From positions 2,232,001 through 2,296,000 of the forward strand of contig QYRS01000006.1 in the NCBI GenBank assembly GCA_006503535.1: DNA of 64,000 nucleotides, given 5' to 3'. The position numbers and the translations under genes were made by a program. The notes beneath the pieces were generated by a model. That model saw only the letters and a list, made by a program, of their open reading frames with translations, was not told where the DNA came from and ran no database searches. The DNA is from Arthrinium phaeospermum (Eukaryota > Ascomycota > Sordariomycetes > Amphisphaeriales > Apiosporaceae). Shown piece by piece: positions 25,001 through 35,427 of the stretch (the first letter of the stretch is position 1; every line of letters begins with the position of its first letter).

Positions 25001-26440
25001 CTTCAAGCTCATGGCCAAAGCAGCTCGCCGAAAGCAGCGCCTCCAAGCTAAGTTCGATGCGAAGAAGAGTAAGGCCAGAGAGATGGTGGAGGAGCAAGCC
25101 GACGAGTCCGAGGATGAATACGCTGGGCTTGGTGGCGCCGATGGCGAGGACGAGAGTGACGAGGAAGCTGAACAGGAATTGCGCAAGCAAATGATTGATG
25201 ATGCCGAGGGTAACGACCTCAACGAGCACAAACTGGCCGCTCTGTTTAAGTAAGTTATTTGACCAGGGCCATCCGGCCTAATCATGTCAAGAACGACGCA
25301 GCTAACCTGTTATTCTCTAGTGAACGCGAGCGGCAAGAAGAAGCGGTGCAAGTTGACAAGCTTTTCCACGACATCACGACGGGCATGCTTCGAAAACGCC
25401 GGCGTCATGGAGGAGGTGACAACGGTGCCTTCGATCTCTCGGACAGTGATGATGGCGGCGAGGCCCGCAAACGAATGAAGCGACGCCAGTTCCAAAAGAT
25501 GCAAAAAGCGCTGTTTGCGGATGAGCGTATTGGGAAGATTGCCGAGAATCCGCGAAACGCCGCCTTCCTCAAGAGTATTGAAGACAGGTGCAGTGACGAT
25601 GAGTTGGACTTCGATCCTAATGCTGCCGACGAGCAAGACGAGGAGGATTCCCAGAGCCAAAGCCAGGGGCAACAGGAGGAGGCTCGGGAGGAAAGAATCC
25701 CCGATAGCCAGCCGGCTACGTCTGACGATAATCAGGCCCAGGCTCCGAACCAAAATCTAGGCCGCAAACGCAATCGACTGGAGCCTGACCACACTGCTCG
25801 TTTACCTCCTGCCCTGCGGAAGGCGCGTGCTGCCAACACCATTCGCGTTCCGACCTCCCTCACAGACGTAAAACGATCCCTCTCCAGCTTGCTGGACGAC
25901 GCTCATGCCATCATCCCAGCCACCGATCCTCTCGAGGGCGAGGGTTCCGATGATGAAGCCGCCGCTGATGAGTCCAGCTCAAGCAACAAGGAGAATGGCC
26001 GGCCTTCGCGCACAGCGGTTGTGGACCGCATCTCGCTGAAGCGCGCTGGGTCGTCAGGCCTAAGCACATCCCGTCAAGCTTTCGCGGCGCCCTCCAACTC
26101 AGGGGGTTCAGGCACGTTCAAGGTGCCGGCTCTTCTGCGCAAGGCCACGACCAACAACTCGCTTATTTCCCAGACATCCAATCTGTCGAATACCGGTACC
26201 ACCACTGCCGGTGGCGTCGGCTCCTCGATGATAGGAGGAGCCGGCGGGGCCGGGGGTGAAGATGGAAAGCTCAAGAAGAACGCCGGGAAGCGCAGCGGAA
26301 TCAACTTCTTCGCGCGCGAGAACGAGCGGCGGGAGAAGCTGCGGGAGAGCGAGATGCGCCGCGAGAAGAAGAAGTGGAAGGGTGTTGGCGACCGGAGCAA
26401 GGCTGTCAGTGGCTTGTTCGGGAGTGGCAGTTTCGAGTAA
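22074..26440 (+). CDS. MRC1: Mediator of replication checkpoint Mrc1 (claspin-like)
   Basis: Two exons (22074-25249 and 25321-26440) around a 71-nt intron (GTAAGT, GCTAACC, CTCTAG) give 1431 aa. Mrc1 travels with the replication fork, supports fork speed and relays ATR/Mec1 signals to the effector kinase. The protein is highly charged, with acidic and Lys/Arg-rich runs and predicted coiled-coil (about 535-620). An SQ/TQ cluster (about residues 780-885: SQASQ, DSQSETQ, FSQSQ, DATQ, PTQ) is the expected checkpoint-kinase target region. The MRC1-like domain spans roughly 985-1130 and includes FDAKKSKAREMVEEQ, SEDEYAGLGG and VDKLFHDITTGMLRK; the intron falls inside it. A Lys/Arg-rich tail follows. 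Assignment rests on this domain and is firm. Confidence 0.93.
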
Positions 26441-27326
26441 GATGGATGCTGTTTTGCATCCGGTGTATTAGAGGGACAGCAGTTTGGGAGAAGACATGTA
26501 ACGAGTGATCTGATGTCTGATGGGAACTTCTGGCAGGAGTTTGGTTTGAAGAGGTGTTTTGGACTGGTCACCTGGCTTCCGGCATGGCGTTTGGTATAAG
26601 AGACAGATTCTTGTAGAGTTCTCTTACGGCGTATTGCACATTTTGCTTATAGTTCGGGTTACAAACCCGCAAATACAACGAGGACAATAATTGCACATAT
26701 ATAAGACCTTCCATGTCATGAACCTGGTGGTCTTCAATGGGTGATGGTGATTTGTCTCGTAGACTCATGGAGGTGAAGTGAAGTGGGGGCGAGTAGGCAG
26801 TCGAGTTGGTGGGTGGCTTGACGCCTAGTTTGAACCCAAAGAATGGACTAAGCGGGCCATTTGATTCAGCAAGGTACCGATCTCTCAACTCATGAGCCCG
26901 TCAACGGATATGGTATTCGTTGGTAACATCACATTCTCGGGCAGTTTTCATCGTAAAGAAGGGGAATTACACTTTACATGTCAGTACTCGGTAAAGCTGC
27001 ACCCATCAAGGCCTCAGGCTCTTAATTGCATATAAGCTCAGGTTGACTGGTGTACCCACCTAAATCTCCTACCACACTGGAATGCGTGGTGGAGGAACTG
27101 TATATCTCATCACTTGCACACACCACGCCCTCTTTCTTCGTCAACGTATCAGGTCTGATATCGAGTTCAACTTGCTTCGATTTCAATGGCCCGTGACTAT
27201 AATTAATGGCATTTTGACAGCTGACACTGCGCTCCAAATGGCAACGAAGCTGGTCATATGCTAACGTCGCGTCGGAGCTACCCCAATTACTCCTGACCAT
27301 GATGAAAGAGAGCTAGATGCAATGAA
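26441..27326. other. Intergenic region, no gene seen
   Basis: These 886 nt lie between two plus-strand genes. They contain the MRC1 3' region and the promoter of the next gene. ORFs are under 110 codons and without domains. Confidence 0.55.
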
Positions 27327-28614
27327 ATGGCGCCTCCTCCACCCTCGGTACGTTTCCTCTATACCACCTATATTTCGTGTGGTGTTGATAGAAAAACAAC
27401 GAACCATTGCTGAATTATGGCGTCAGACACCAACGCCCCATAGATTCCTCGTCCCCAAGAGGACGGGGACTCAACAGCGCGGCACGCCCAAGCCCCTCGC
27501 CAGCGGCTCGCAGCAGTTCCACGCAACGCCGCGCTTCTCGATCCACTCGACGCCGCGCGGTGTAGCTTCGTCTTCTACCACGCCGGCGCCGCCGCCGTCG
27601 TCTACGTTTGCTCAGAGGCAGCGTAACAGTAACAACAGATATGCCAACGATAACATCCATGACATCATTGACAGCTCGCCGCCCAGGGCCTTGTACAGTG
27701 GGCCGGGCCGCGACCTGCACGACTCCATCGAGGTCGACTCGGAGCCGCCGTCTTCGAATTCTTTGCTAATACCGAGCAGTCAGCATCAAACCTCTAATAC
27801 TGCTGATGGTGATGCTACTATTACTTATGATTATGAAGACGAATTCATCGAGGAAGCCCAGGATGATGGTCCTACACCCAAGAGGCGTCGCTTATCCGTC
27901 TCTTCTGATGTCGATATGGAACCGATTGTCCCTGCTTCTTCCCAAGCTGATCTGGCAGCATCATCTCGAGGTGCATCGGAAGAAGGCTCTTTGGGACATT
28001 CAGAAGAAGATGCAGAAGACGAACAAATGACCAGCCATGATGACGAGCCGTTCAACTCACCCCCACACAACAGAAGAACCAATACATCCGCTCAGCAACA
28101 GCCCAAGTTCCAGCCGGTGCCCCGATTCAAGCCCCCGGAGGCACCAGAACCCGGCCACCGCGAGCCCCTTCCCGACGCGTTCTCGCCCCGCAGAAAAGGG
28201 GCCAAGTACGTCCCCGGCGGCCTCGCCTCGGAACTGCGGGACTGGCTGATGAACATCGAAACCGCGACCGGATCCAAGCGGGAGGGCGACTGGGCCGCCC
28301 GGCTGCGCGTGGACGAAGTACGGACCGCTTCCAACATGATGCTCGTCCGCGGCTCTCAGCAGCTAGACGCCGACGACGACAATGACGGCGTCGGCGGCGG
28401 CGGCGGCAGCGGTCTGTTCATTTCCAAGAACGGCGACGTGAGTTCCCGCGTGATCCTAGCAGGCGAAGGGCGACTACAAGGTCTGGCTAGGAAGAGCGAG
28501 GTCGCCGTGGGCTGTGTGGTCGGGATCGCGCGGCCTGTCTGGGAAGTGGATCTGGGCAGTGAGAGCCAGTGGGTTGTTGCTTGCGATTGGGTGGTTCTCT
28601 CGAAATCTTCATGA
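27327..28614 (+). CDS. Uncharacterised Ser/Pro-rich nuclear-type protein with conserved C-terminal domain
   Basis: I read this as two exons, a 21-nt first exon (27327-27347, MAPPPPS) and 27427-28614, joined in phase by a 79-nt intron with GTACGT donor and GTCAG acceptor, giving 402 aa. The alternative is an unspliced frame from the ATG at 27322, which would add a poor N-terminus and leave strong splice signals unused. The N-terminal two thirds are low complexity, with a basic PKRRR nuclear-type signal followed by acidic stretches. The last ~130 residues (from the FSPRRKGAKYVPGGLASELRDW region) look globular: VGCVVGIARPVWEVDL near the end has the strand-turn pattern of an OB fold. That suggests a nucleic-acid-binding accessory factor, but this is inference and I do not recognise the family. 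Confidence 0.7.
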
Positions 28615-28994
28615 GTACGGATTACTCAAGGGTATGATGCCTAGCAATGGTCGCATCCTGCATCATCCAGAACGATACTACGACACTGAGTCCAGACCGC
28701 TTGGTGGGTACCAGTGGCTGACTTCTTTGTTCGACGATAGATTCATCTAGAGTCTTCACCATGGCATTGTTGCACAAGCTGAGATGGCATTTTCTCATTG
28801 TAAAGTCGTGTTTGGGACAATGCAGCAAGCCCCCAACTGAACAATACCTGAAGGAACCAAAACAAAATGCCACCAAAACACTCATATATCTAAGGTCGCG
28901 GTACTAGGACACATTCACCCCATATCTGCTTCGAACATTCGCACCAACTAACAGGCGTGATATACGAGACTCGCGTCCACTATTACCCGCCATA
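28615..28994. other. Short intergenic region
   Basis: These 380 nt lie between two plus-strand genes. There is no supported ORF; the region presumably holds a 3' untranslated region and the promoter of the following small gene. Confidence 0.5.
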
Positions 28995-29462
28995 ATGGCC
29001 ACCAACACGGAGCAGCCCTTCCACGCCGACATCATGGCCATATACGACAGCTGCCAGGACATCCTTAACAGCAGCGTGGGCCTCACCCGCTCCAGCTACC
29101 ACGACGCGCTGGAGCTGGCCGACGCCGCCGTCGAATTGGCCGAGGCTGCACAGCTCGGCGAAGGGACGCTGCGGCGATGCCGGGAGCTCCAGGGCCGTTG
29201 TCTAGGTCTTTTGCAGAAGGAGTACCGCGTATCCGAACAACATGAGCGGAATCGTTATAACAACAAGTCTGCCTCTACGGAAAAGGCCTCGCCGACTCCT
29301 CCGCCCGATCCTTCGGTTGCCTCTATCGTTGATGCTGCTGCCGCTCTCTCTATCGAGGACGAGGGGCCAGGTGTCGTTGGGCGATATTACAGGAGTAAAC
29401 GGTCGATTACTTGGTTTGACCAAGTTACCGTGGCTGGAACGCGGTCCCAGATGGGGATGTAG
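28995..29462 (+). CDS. Small helical protein of unknown function
   Basis: A single-exon frame gives 155 aa with a good initiation context (CCGCCATAATGGCC). Residues 1-80 are predicted to be helical, Ala/Leu/Glu-rich and cysteine-containing (YHDALELADAAVELAEAAQ, then RRCRELQGRCLGLL), resembling a small helical bundle. The middle is a Thr/Pro linker and the C-terminal 40 residues contain WFDQVTV. There is no signal peptide or membrane segment. I do not recognise a family. GC-biased third positions in the first 80 codons support coding. It could be longer if an unseen 3' intron exists. Confidence 0.6.
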   Translation: MATNTEQPFHADIMAIYDSCQDILNSSVGLTRSSYHDALELADAAVELAEAAQLGEGTLRRCRELQGRCLGLLQKEYRVSEQHERNRYNNKSASTEKASPTPPPDPSVASIVDAAAALSIEDEGPGVVGRYYRSKRSITWFDQVTVAGTRSQMGM

Positions 29463-29862
29463 TGGCACTGAGCTTTGTGAGATCTGGGTAGCTCTGGTTC
29501 GGAGATTTATAGGTTTCCGGTGCATTCTGACGTATACTCGAGCTAGCAAGGAGTACATAAGCCTGGTACGAGAGATTATGATAGTGTGGTAATTGTACAT
29601 ACCTGACAGCTTACACTGCGTATATTTGTGTGTGCGTGCTGTATCAATATAGAATGATCGATCACACTGGTTTCGGACTCCGACGATGCCCTTGGGTGAG
29701 CGATTGCAGGATATATAACCATGATCGACTCAGTTGTACTGAGCATCAAACCCACGCGTACGTAGATGTGCCATCAAACAAACCGATGACGCGGCACTGT
29801 ATGTGCTAGAGCTACAATCCGAATATGTCTGACAGTCTCACTCGGGACACTGCCCGTAGGCC
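29463..29862. other. Convergent intergenic region
   Basis: 400 nt between two converging genes, AT-richer than its flanks, probably the two 3' untranslated regions. Nothing else is seen. Confidence 0.5.
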
Positions 29863-30840
29863 TCAAATAGCATCGATCCCCCACGAGTCTGTAGGAGGAG
29901 CTTGCGCGCCCGCAAAGGTCTTGACCAGGTCCCTCCACCTGAGCTTCAAGAGCTGCGTGTTATCGTCGGGCCAGCTGCCCCCGCACGCCTCCCCCGAGGG
30001 ATGCGCCCGGTGGAACGCGCACCAGAACGGGGGATGGTCGGCCGCCTCGAGGTAGAGGGTAATCTTCTTCACAGCGGCGGGCGACGACGACGATGATATG
30101 GAGAAACCGTGGAGCATCTTGAGGAACCCCTGAAAGGGCGCCTGCGTGACGAAAAGAGGCGCTTGCAGCTCGCGGTCCTTGCGGTGCCTCCCCGGAATTA
30201 GGGGCACGTCGTCATGAAAGGGATCGGCGTCGTTCGATCCCTCGCCGCCGCCCCAGAAGCTGGGCGAGGGGAACTGGTACCCGAGCTCGAGGGCCAGGTG
30301 CTCCAGCCGGCCGCGCTGCGCCATGTCGCGCAGGATGGACGCGTAGACGCTGTGGAAGAGGCCGAGGTGGTACTCCTTGACGTAGAACCGGATCCGCAGG
30401 GTCCGGACGTAGAGCCGGGGCGTCAGGGAGCGCACGAGAAAAGGGGTAGGCGAGGAGGAGGATAACGACGGGCCGCTATCGGAAGAGGCCCGGGTATCCA
30501 GCACGACTTCATGGTAGAAGATGGAGGCGGCCTCCTCGTACAGCCAGCGGCAGGTGAGGAACAGAGCTAAGGCTTGCTGGTAGGATTTCTTGGTGGTGGT
30601 GGTGGTGGTAGAAGATGAAGGGCTGGACCTGGAATTGGTGGCGGCAGTTGGGGTGGTGGTTTCCTGCAAGATGGCGAGTTTGAGAATCTCGTGTCTCAGC
30701 TCGTAGGGTAGGTCGAAAAACGGGAATACGCCTCTACGTCGAAACTCCCTTTTCTGTGATTTCCCCAACCGGGCACGATTCCTGGCCGTGTTGGAATGAG
30801 AAGCGTGCTGTTTGCTCCGGACGGGGGCCTCCCTCGGCAT
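29863..30840 (-). CDS. F-box-like protein
   Basis: A single exon gives 325 aa from the first in-frame ATG (30840); the open frame continues upstream but without an ATG. The N-terminus is basic (about 1-37). Then comes FPFFDLPYELRHEILKLAI (about 39-57), which matches the short F-box-like motif of many ascomycete proteins of this length, followed by a Ser/Thr tract encoded by a TGG-rich repeat on the plus strand (near 30591-30610). The rest has WLYEEAASIFYHEVVL and strands alternating with helices, as in proteins of the '2EXR'/F-box-like type. Such proteins may be substrate adaptors of SCF ubiquitin ligases, but the partner is unknown. Family-level call only. Confidence 0.72.
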   Translation of the reverse strand: MPREAPVRSKQHASHSNTARNRARLGKSQKREFRRRGVFPFFDLPYELRHEILKLAILQETTTPTAATNSRSSPSSSTTTTTTKKSYQQALALFLTCRWLYEEAASIFYHEVVLDTRASSDSGPSLSSSSPTPFLVRSLTPRLYVRTLRIRFYVKEYHLGLFHSVYASILRDMAQRGRLEHLALELGYQFPSPSFWGGGEGSNDADPFHDDVPLIPGRHRKDRELQAPLFVTQAPFQGFLKMLHGFSISSSSSPAAVKKITLYLEAADHPPFWCAFHRAHPSGEACGGSWPDDNTQLLKLRWRDLVKTFAGAQAPPTDSWGIDAI

Positions 30841-31443
30841 AGCGATATGCCTCTGACGATGGACACCCGAGCTATATGATGCGGTTGGCCACAAAGATGC
30901 TTAGTTGGTCGTGTACTGGGCAGTCCGTCGCTAAAGGATGCGAACATGGATCTGAGTTGATTCACTGTAGTCCTATCCACCAGCTTTTGAAACCCAGAAC
31001 CAGCCTGAGCTTGTGTGCAGCAGAACGATGAGATAGATGGTGAGATGTAAGGTCCAGCCAGTATCGATGGTCAATACAGTGCCTGGCTGTATGAGACGCC
31101 ACATTTTGTGGAGCCAAATGCGGTACTTGGGTACTTTGGTTTCTCGTTAATTGATCTGATAGGGAAAGTTACGCCAACATGTTGAAATCATCGCCCGCTG
31201 TGGACGTTGCCATGTCATGGGACAAATTCTTAGATCAATAGCAGGTGGTGGTGGGCATATTAAGTCATTGTCTATCTCTATAGCATCGCTTCGTATCGGT
31301 CAAGGCGACCCAGGCAGATCCGTTATGCCTGTTACCGCCACGTTCTATACCCATCTATACAAAGCCCGTAACGCCTCTGCAAACTAGCATCTCCGATAGA
31401 TGCATGGTATCAAACGGGGAGAAAATCAAAGTCGGCCGTCCAT
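30841..31443. other. Intergenic region, no gene seen
   Basis: About 600 nt between the F-box-like gene start and the helicase stop, both on the minus strand. It contains the F-box-like gene promoter; no ORF is supported. Confidence 0.5.
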
Positions 31444-33285
31444 CTACCTACGCTGGCGCTTAGCTCCTCCCGACTCTCCACCGTAACCGCCGCCTCCCGA
31501 GGGGCGTCCACCGCCTCCTCGTCCACCTCCACCGCCACCGCGAGGAGCCTTCATGGGATCAGGGCCGACTACAAGGCCTCTCGTGCCCCTGAGTCCCATC
31601 TTTCCCACTGTGCTCTTGTAGAGAGTCGGTACCTCCGGGGCACCGAGTCCGTCCAAGGCAAGCTTGTTGGCTTCCGAGACCAAGGTCTCGGCATCCCAAC
31701 GCAGCGACTTCATGAACGTCTTGTAGAATCCTAACCAAGCCTGGTACGCCTTGTTCTGTACTTCGGGTTCCAGCTTTTGTGCAATCCGCTGGACATCTGC
31801 GCGCGCCTCCAAGTTGGGCGGTGATTCCACGAATTCGATATCCTTCAGGGTGAACTTGGGGAAGAATGCTTCCGCAGATGTGACGAGGAAGGTACCACGA
31901 CCCTCGGCTCCAGCTCGAGCGGTACGACCCAGACGATGAACGTATGATTCCTTGTCTGCGGGAATACCAGCCTGGAACACATTGGTTACAGCTGGGAAAT
32001 CCATACCACGGGCAATGACGTCCGTGGCGATCAAGAGGCCATTCTTCGCCTTGCGGAATTCGTCGGTCGTCTTAGTACGCTTGCTCTGCGAGGCGCGAGA
32101 GTGCAGGGCCATAGGGGCTGGCAGGCCCTGAACCGACTTCAGCACTTCCACGTAGAAATCGACGAGGGCAGCTGTGGGAGCGAACACAATGGCCTTGAAC
32201 TGCTCAGGGCCCACATGCGCCAGTTCTTGGCGCAAAGCCCCTGCCAGAGCTGCGGCCATGTCTGAGAAAGTCGGGACGACAATGAGATTCTGGGGAACTC
32301 GCTCGTGGGTGTTGAGTTCACCTTCGGGGATAGTGGAGATGTACTTGTAACCCTTGTTCAGAGCAAAATGCGCAACTTTGTCGACATATTGAGGCACAGT
32401 TGCAGAGAAAAGCATGCTCTGTCTCTCCGAAGCTTCTCGCTTGGGCAGAACTTCAATAATGTTCTTCAGGGAGGGAAGGAAACCCATATCGAGAAGCCTA
32501 TCGGCTTCATCCAGAACAAGGGTGTCGACCCGCTGCAGCTTAGCCTGGATGGCATGTGAGTTTCGCTCATTGTTGGTGAAATGGTCGAGGAGACGACCAG
32601 GGGTGCCAATCAGGATATCGCAGCCCTTGAGGATCTTTCTCTCCTCGGAGTTTTGGTTGGTGCCTCCAATAGCGGTGCACACCGAGTACTCGGGCCTGCG
32701 GCCCAGAAGCTTCTGTGCTTCGTTGGCGATCTGCAGCGCAAGCTCTCTGGTGGGCGAAATGACAAGCAGCGATACAAATTGACCGGGCTGACGTTTCCGG
32801 TTCAACATGCTCTGAATAGCGGGGAGCAAGAAAGCCACTGTCTTTCCTGTACCGGTCTTGGCCTGCGCAAGTACATCTGTGTCACGCTCTCTGAGGAGCT
32901 GGTGAATGGTGGCGGCCTGAACAGGCGTCATATGGTCAAACTTCATGTCTTCGATGATGGTCTTGAGCACGACGGGATCAAGGAGGTTTTCCTTGGCCAA
33001 ATCAGCAAAACGAGGCGTGTCGAGCGGGACAGGCTCTGTGAGAGGCGGTGTGGCCACTCTGGAGACCATCTTGGGGGCTTCCGTTGCGCCAGCTGCGCTG
33101 TGGTTTGATCTGTTTTGTTGCGGGAAGCCGCCAGGCTTGCCGCCCCTCCGGGCATTGCGGTTTCTGCCACGGTTGGCTTGGGGTGCCCGTGTGTTCTCCA
33201 TCATGGGGATTGTCAAGAAGGATTGCAATGCCGATGAAGAAACTGGTAATAAAGACGGGCGTGCGAGGATTCTTCTAGCAAGCAT
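31444..33285 (-). CDS. MSS116: Mitochondrial DEAD-box RNA helicase (MSS116/CYT-19 type)
   Basis: A single-exon gene of 613 aa. DEAD-box proteins use ATP to remodel RNA; members of this branch act in mitochondria on group I/II intron splicing and translation. The first ~26 residues are Arg/Ser/Leu-rich without acids, a typical mitochondrial presequence. Helicase motifs are all present: Q-motif region (MTPVQ, 119-123), Walker A (AKTGTGKT, 142-149), PTRELA (178-183), TPGR (228-231), DEAD (259-262), SAT (294-296), then ARGMDFP (425-431) and HRLGRTAR (450-457). After the core is a C-terminal extension and a Gly/Arg-rich tail (about 583-613), as in the basic RNA-tethering tails of Mss116 and CYT-19. 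HERVPQN and AIVFAPT also match Mss116. Orthology to one particular yeast protein is likely but not proven. Confidence 0.92.
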   Translation of the reverse strand: MLARRILARPSLLPVSSSALQSFLTIPMMENTRAPQANRGRNRNARRGGKPGGFPQQNRSNHSAAGATEAPKMVSRVATPPLTEPVPLDTPRFADLAKENLLDPVVLKTIIEDMKFDHMTPVQAATIHQLLRERDTDVLAQAKTGTGKTVAFLLPAIQSMLNRKRQPGQFVSLLVISPTRELALQIANEAQKLLGRRPEYSVCTAIGGTNQNSEERKILKGCDILIGTPGRLLDHFTNNERNSHAIQAKLQRVDTLVLDEADRLLDMGFLPSLKNIIEVLPKREASERQSMLFSATVPQYVDKVAHFALNKGYKYISTIPEGELNTHERVPQNLIVVPTFSDMAAALAGALRQELAHVGPEQFKAIVFAPTAALVDFYVEVLKSVQGLPAPMALHSRASQSKRTKTTDEFRKAKNGLLIATDVIARGMDFPAVTNVFQAGIPADKESYVHRLGRTARAGAEGRGTFLVTSAEAFFPKFTLKDIEFVESPPNLEARADVQRIAQKLEPEVQNKAYQAWLGFYKTFMKSLRWDAETLVSEANKLALDGLGAPEVPTLYKSTVGKMGLRGTRGLVVGPDPMKAPRGGGGGGRGGGGRPSGGGGYGGESGGAKRQRR

Positions 33286-34227
33286 GGACAGGTTTGTTGG
33301 CCGCTTTTGAGAAGTGGCAGATGAGAATGGTTGATGGAATGTTGATAGACCCTGGATTTTTCTGCTTGCAGTCTCTGCATAGAGCGGCAGGTAAATATTT
33401 ATGAGACTTAGTCGGGGCGACCGATAAGATTAGCTATTATTCAGGTCCCTCTCTAGCGCTAGGCTGCAATGGGCGGCCCCTAAACTGAGTTTTAAACAGC
33501 AGGTACGGTTTCGCCCCTGGCAAGCCACCTGCCAGTCAAGCGTAGCATTTCTTACTTGCCTCTCAATAGTGGATGCAAGCCTAAGGTCCTCAGCTCTTTG
33601 CAGGCCAACCATACCAACGATTGGTAGAATTACCTACAATAAGCTGCATGCAGTTGCTCCATAAAGCGCAATTTGACTACTTCATTGGAATGGATGGAGG
33701 ATACAGCAGGAACATTGCTATTGGATGATGGTATTCTTGCATGTGGTTGTTTCCTGACAACTGTCAATCTTCACAGCTACAGGGGTAAGTGTTGCTGGGA
33801 GCAATAGTGAAACAAGGCACGCAGCAGCGCAGCACGGTGTTCTAAGCAGTTCATTGTGAACGTCAACTCGTTAAGATGGAGGTATGTTACTAAGCAGAGC
33901 AAACATCACACTTACCGATTGCCTACTACTACAGCAAATCAATGCAAATGCACATGGATCAATGAGAATTGAGGGATACATGCAGGTAAGAATGAATTGT
34001 TCAATCTGGATGTTTTTCAAGACCGAGGAACCTGCGTCTTGCAGGAGATTCAAGACGAAAAACCCGTACCCCACTTTTGTACACGTAGGAGAGCATTCGT
34101 TTGGCCACCAACAACGACTCGAGCATGAGAACAATTAATACATTCGATCAAATCATACAAACAACAGACGATTAATACCGCGGGTGGTCAGGCCCTGTAG
34201 TCCATCACGACTTCGCTAGATACTCAG
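33286..34227. promoter_or_regulatory. Divergent intergenic region
   Basis: The region is 940 nt between the start codons of the helicase (minus) and the alpha/beta hydrolase (plus), so it should contain both promoters. It is AT-rich from about 33600. No ORF longer than 90 codons and no clear core element is seen. Confidence 0.45.
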
Positions 34228-35347
34228 ATGGCTTGTGGTTTGGACCATGCACGTGAGAGTTTCTATGCTGGGGGCAACTATGTCGAAGATGACCAAGGCA
34301 TACATACACTGCAAGGGCAGATGTACGTTGAGCATTTGATCCCCAACTCGAACATCGCAAAGCGGCCCTTCCCTCTTCTTTTCATACATGGAGGTACCCG
34401 AACGGGCATTGTAAGTCCGCTCGCATTTGATTGATTTCCACCCACGAAGAAAAGGGAAGCTCAGTGTGCAAAAGGACTGGTTCACGAAGCCCGATGGCAA
34501 TCCTGGCTGGGTCTCCTTCTTTCTAGCAAGAGGCTACGAGATTTACACTATCGATGTTCCCTACAGAGGAAGGAGCCCGTGGTACCCAGGAAATGGCAGC
34601 ATGATCGCCTTTGGAGTTGAGCAGGTGCAGAAAATGTTTACGGCCTCGGAACGTTACGGTATTTGGCCACAAGCCAAGCATCACACCCAATGGCCAGGAT
34701 CCGGACTCATGGGCGACCCTGTATTCGACGCATTCTATGCTTCAACTATTCAGATGCTAGGCGATGCTATTCAGCAAGAGTTGGCATCGCAAGCTGCTTG
34801 TGCGGCGCTACTGGATCGTATCGCTAGACCTGTGGTGATGGTAGGCCACTCGCAGGGCGGCGCGATACCCTACTTAACGGCAGATGTACGGCCGCACCTC
34901 GTGAAAGCGATCGTGAACCTGGAGCCAGTCGGGCCACCATTCTCCAAAGCTACACTGGTCAAGAGGCCTGGATGTCCCTACGGTATAACTCATGCGCCCA
35001 TCACATATGAACCGCCAGTGACGAATCCAAGTGAGGATTTGGTGAGAACAGTGGTTCAGCCCAATTCTCCTGGCTTGATGGAGTGTGTCCTGCAGGCTAG
35101 AGAACCACCGCCTCGGACTTTGGTTAACTTGGTCAATATCCCTATTCTCATTGTGACCACGCAAGCTTCATACCATGCACCATACGACTGGGGCACTGTC
35201 GAGTATCTCAAGCAGGCAGGTGTTATAGCAGAGCATTTAAAACTCCAAGATAAAGGGATACTAGGAAATGGCCACATGATGTTCCTGGAGATGAACAGTG
35301 ATTTGGTGGCAGCCGAAATTGAGGCCTGGATTGCACAAGCTATCTGA
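34228..35347 (+). CDS. Alpha/beta hydrolase
   Basis: Two exons, 34228-34410 and 34460-35347, are my best model (356 aa). The GTAAGT donor is strong. The in-frame acceptor is AAG at 34457-34459, giving a 49-nt intron, whereas the stronger CAG five bases downstream would break the frame. The fold is clear: oxyanion-loop HGGTRTG just before the intron, a DVPYRGRS segment, nucleophile elbow GHSQGG with Ser192, LEPVGPPF (Glu216, possible acid), and GNGHMM with His333 as catalytic base. The pattern HGG, RGRS, EPxGPPF is that of fungal esterase-like hydrolases of unknown substrate. No signal peptide is present. It converges on the MFS transporter gene with only 80 nt between stops. Confidence 0.8.
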
Positions 35348-35427
35348 ATTACGATTACAAGCCATTCAACCATTTCCTTCCCCTTTTGGAGTACCGACTC
35401 CTTGACTGACGTTCACCTGAGTTGATT

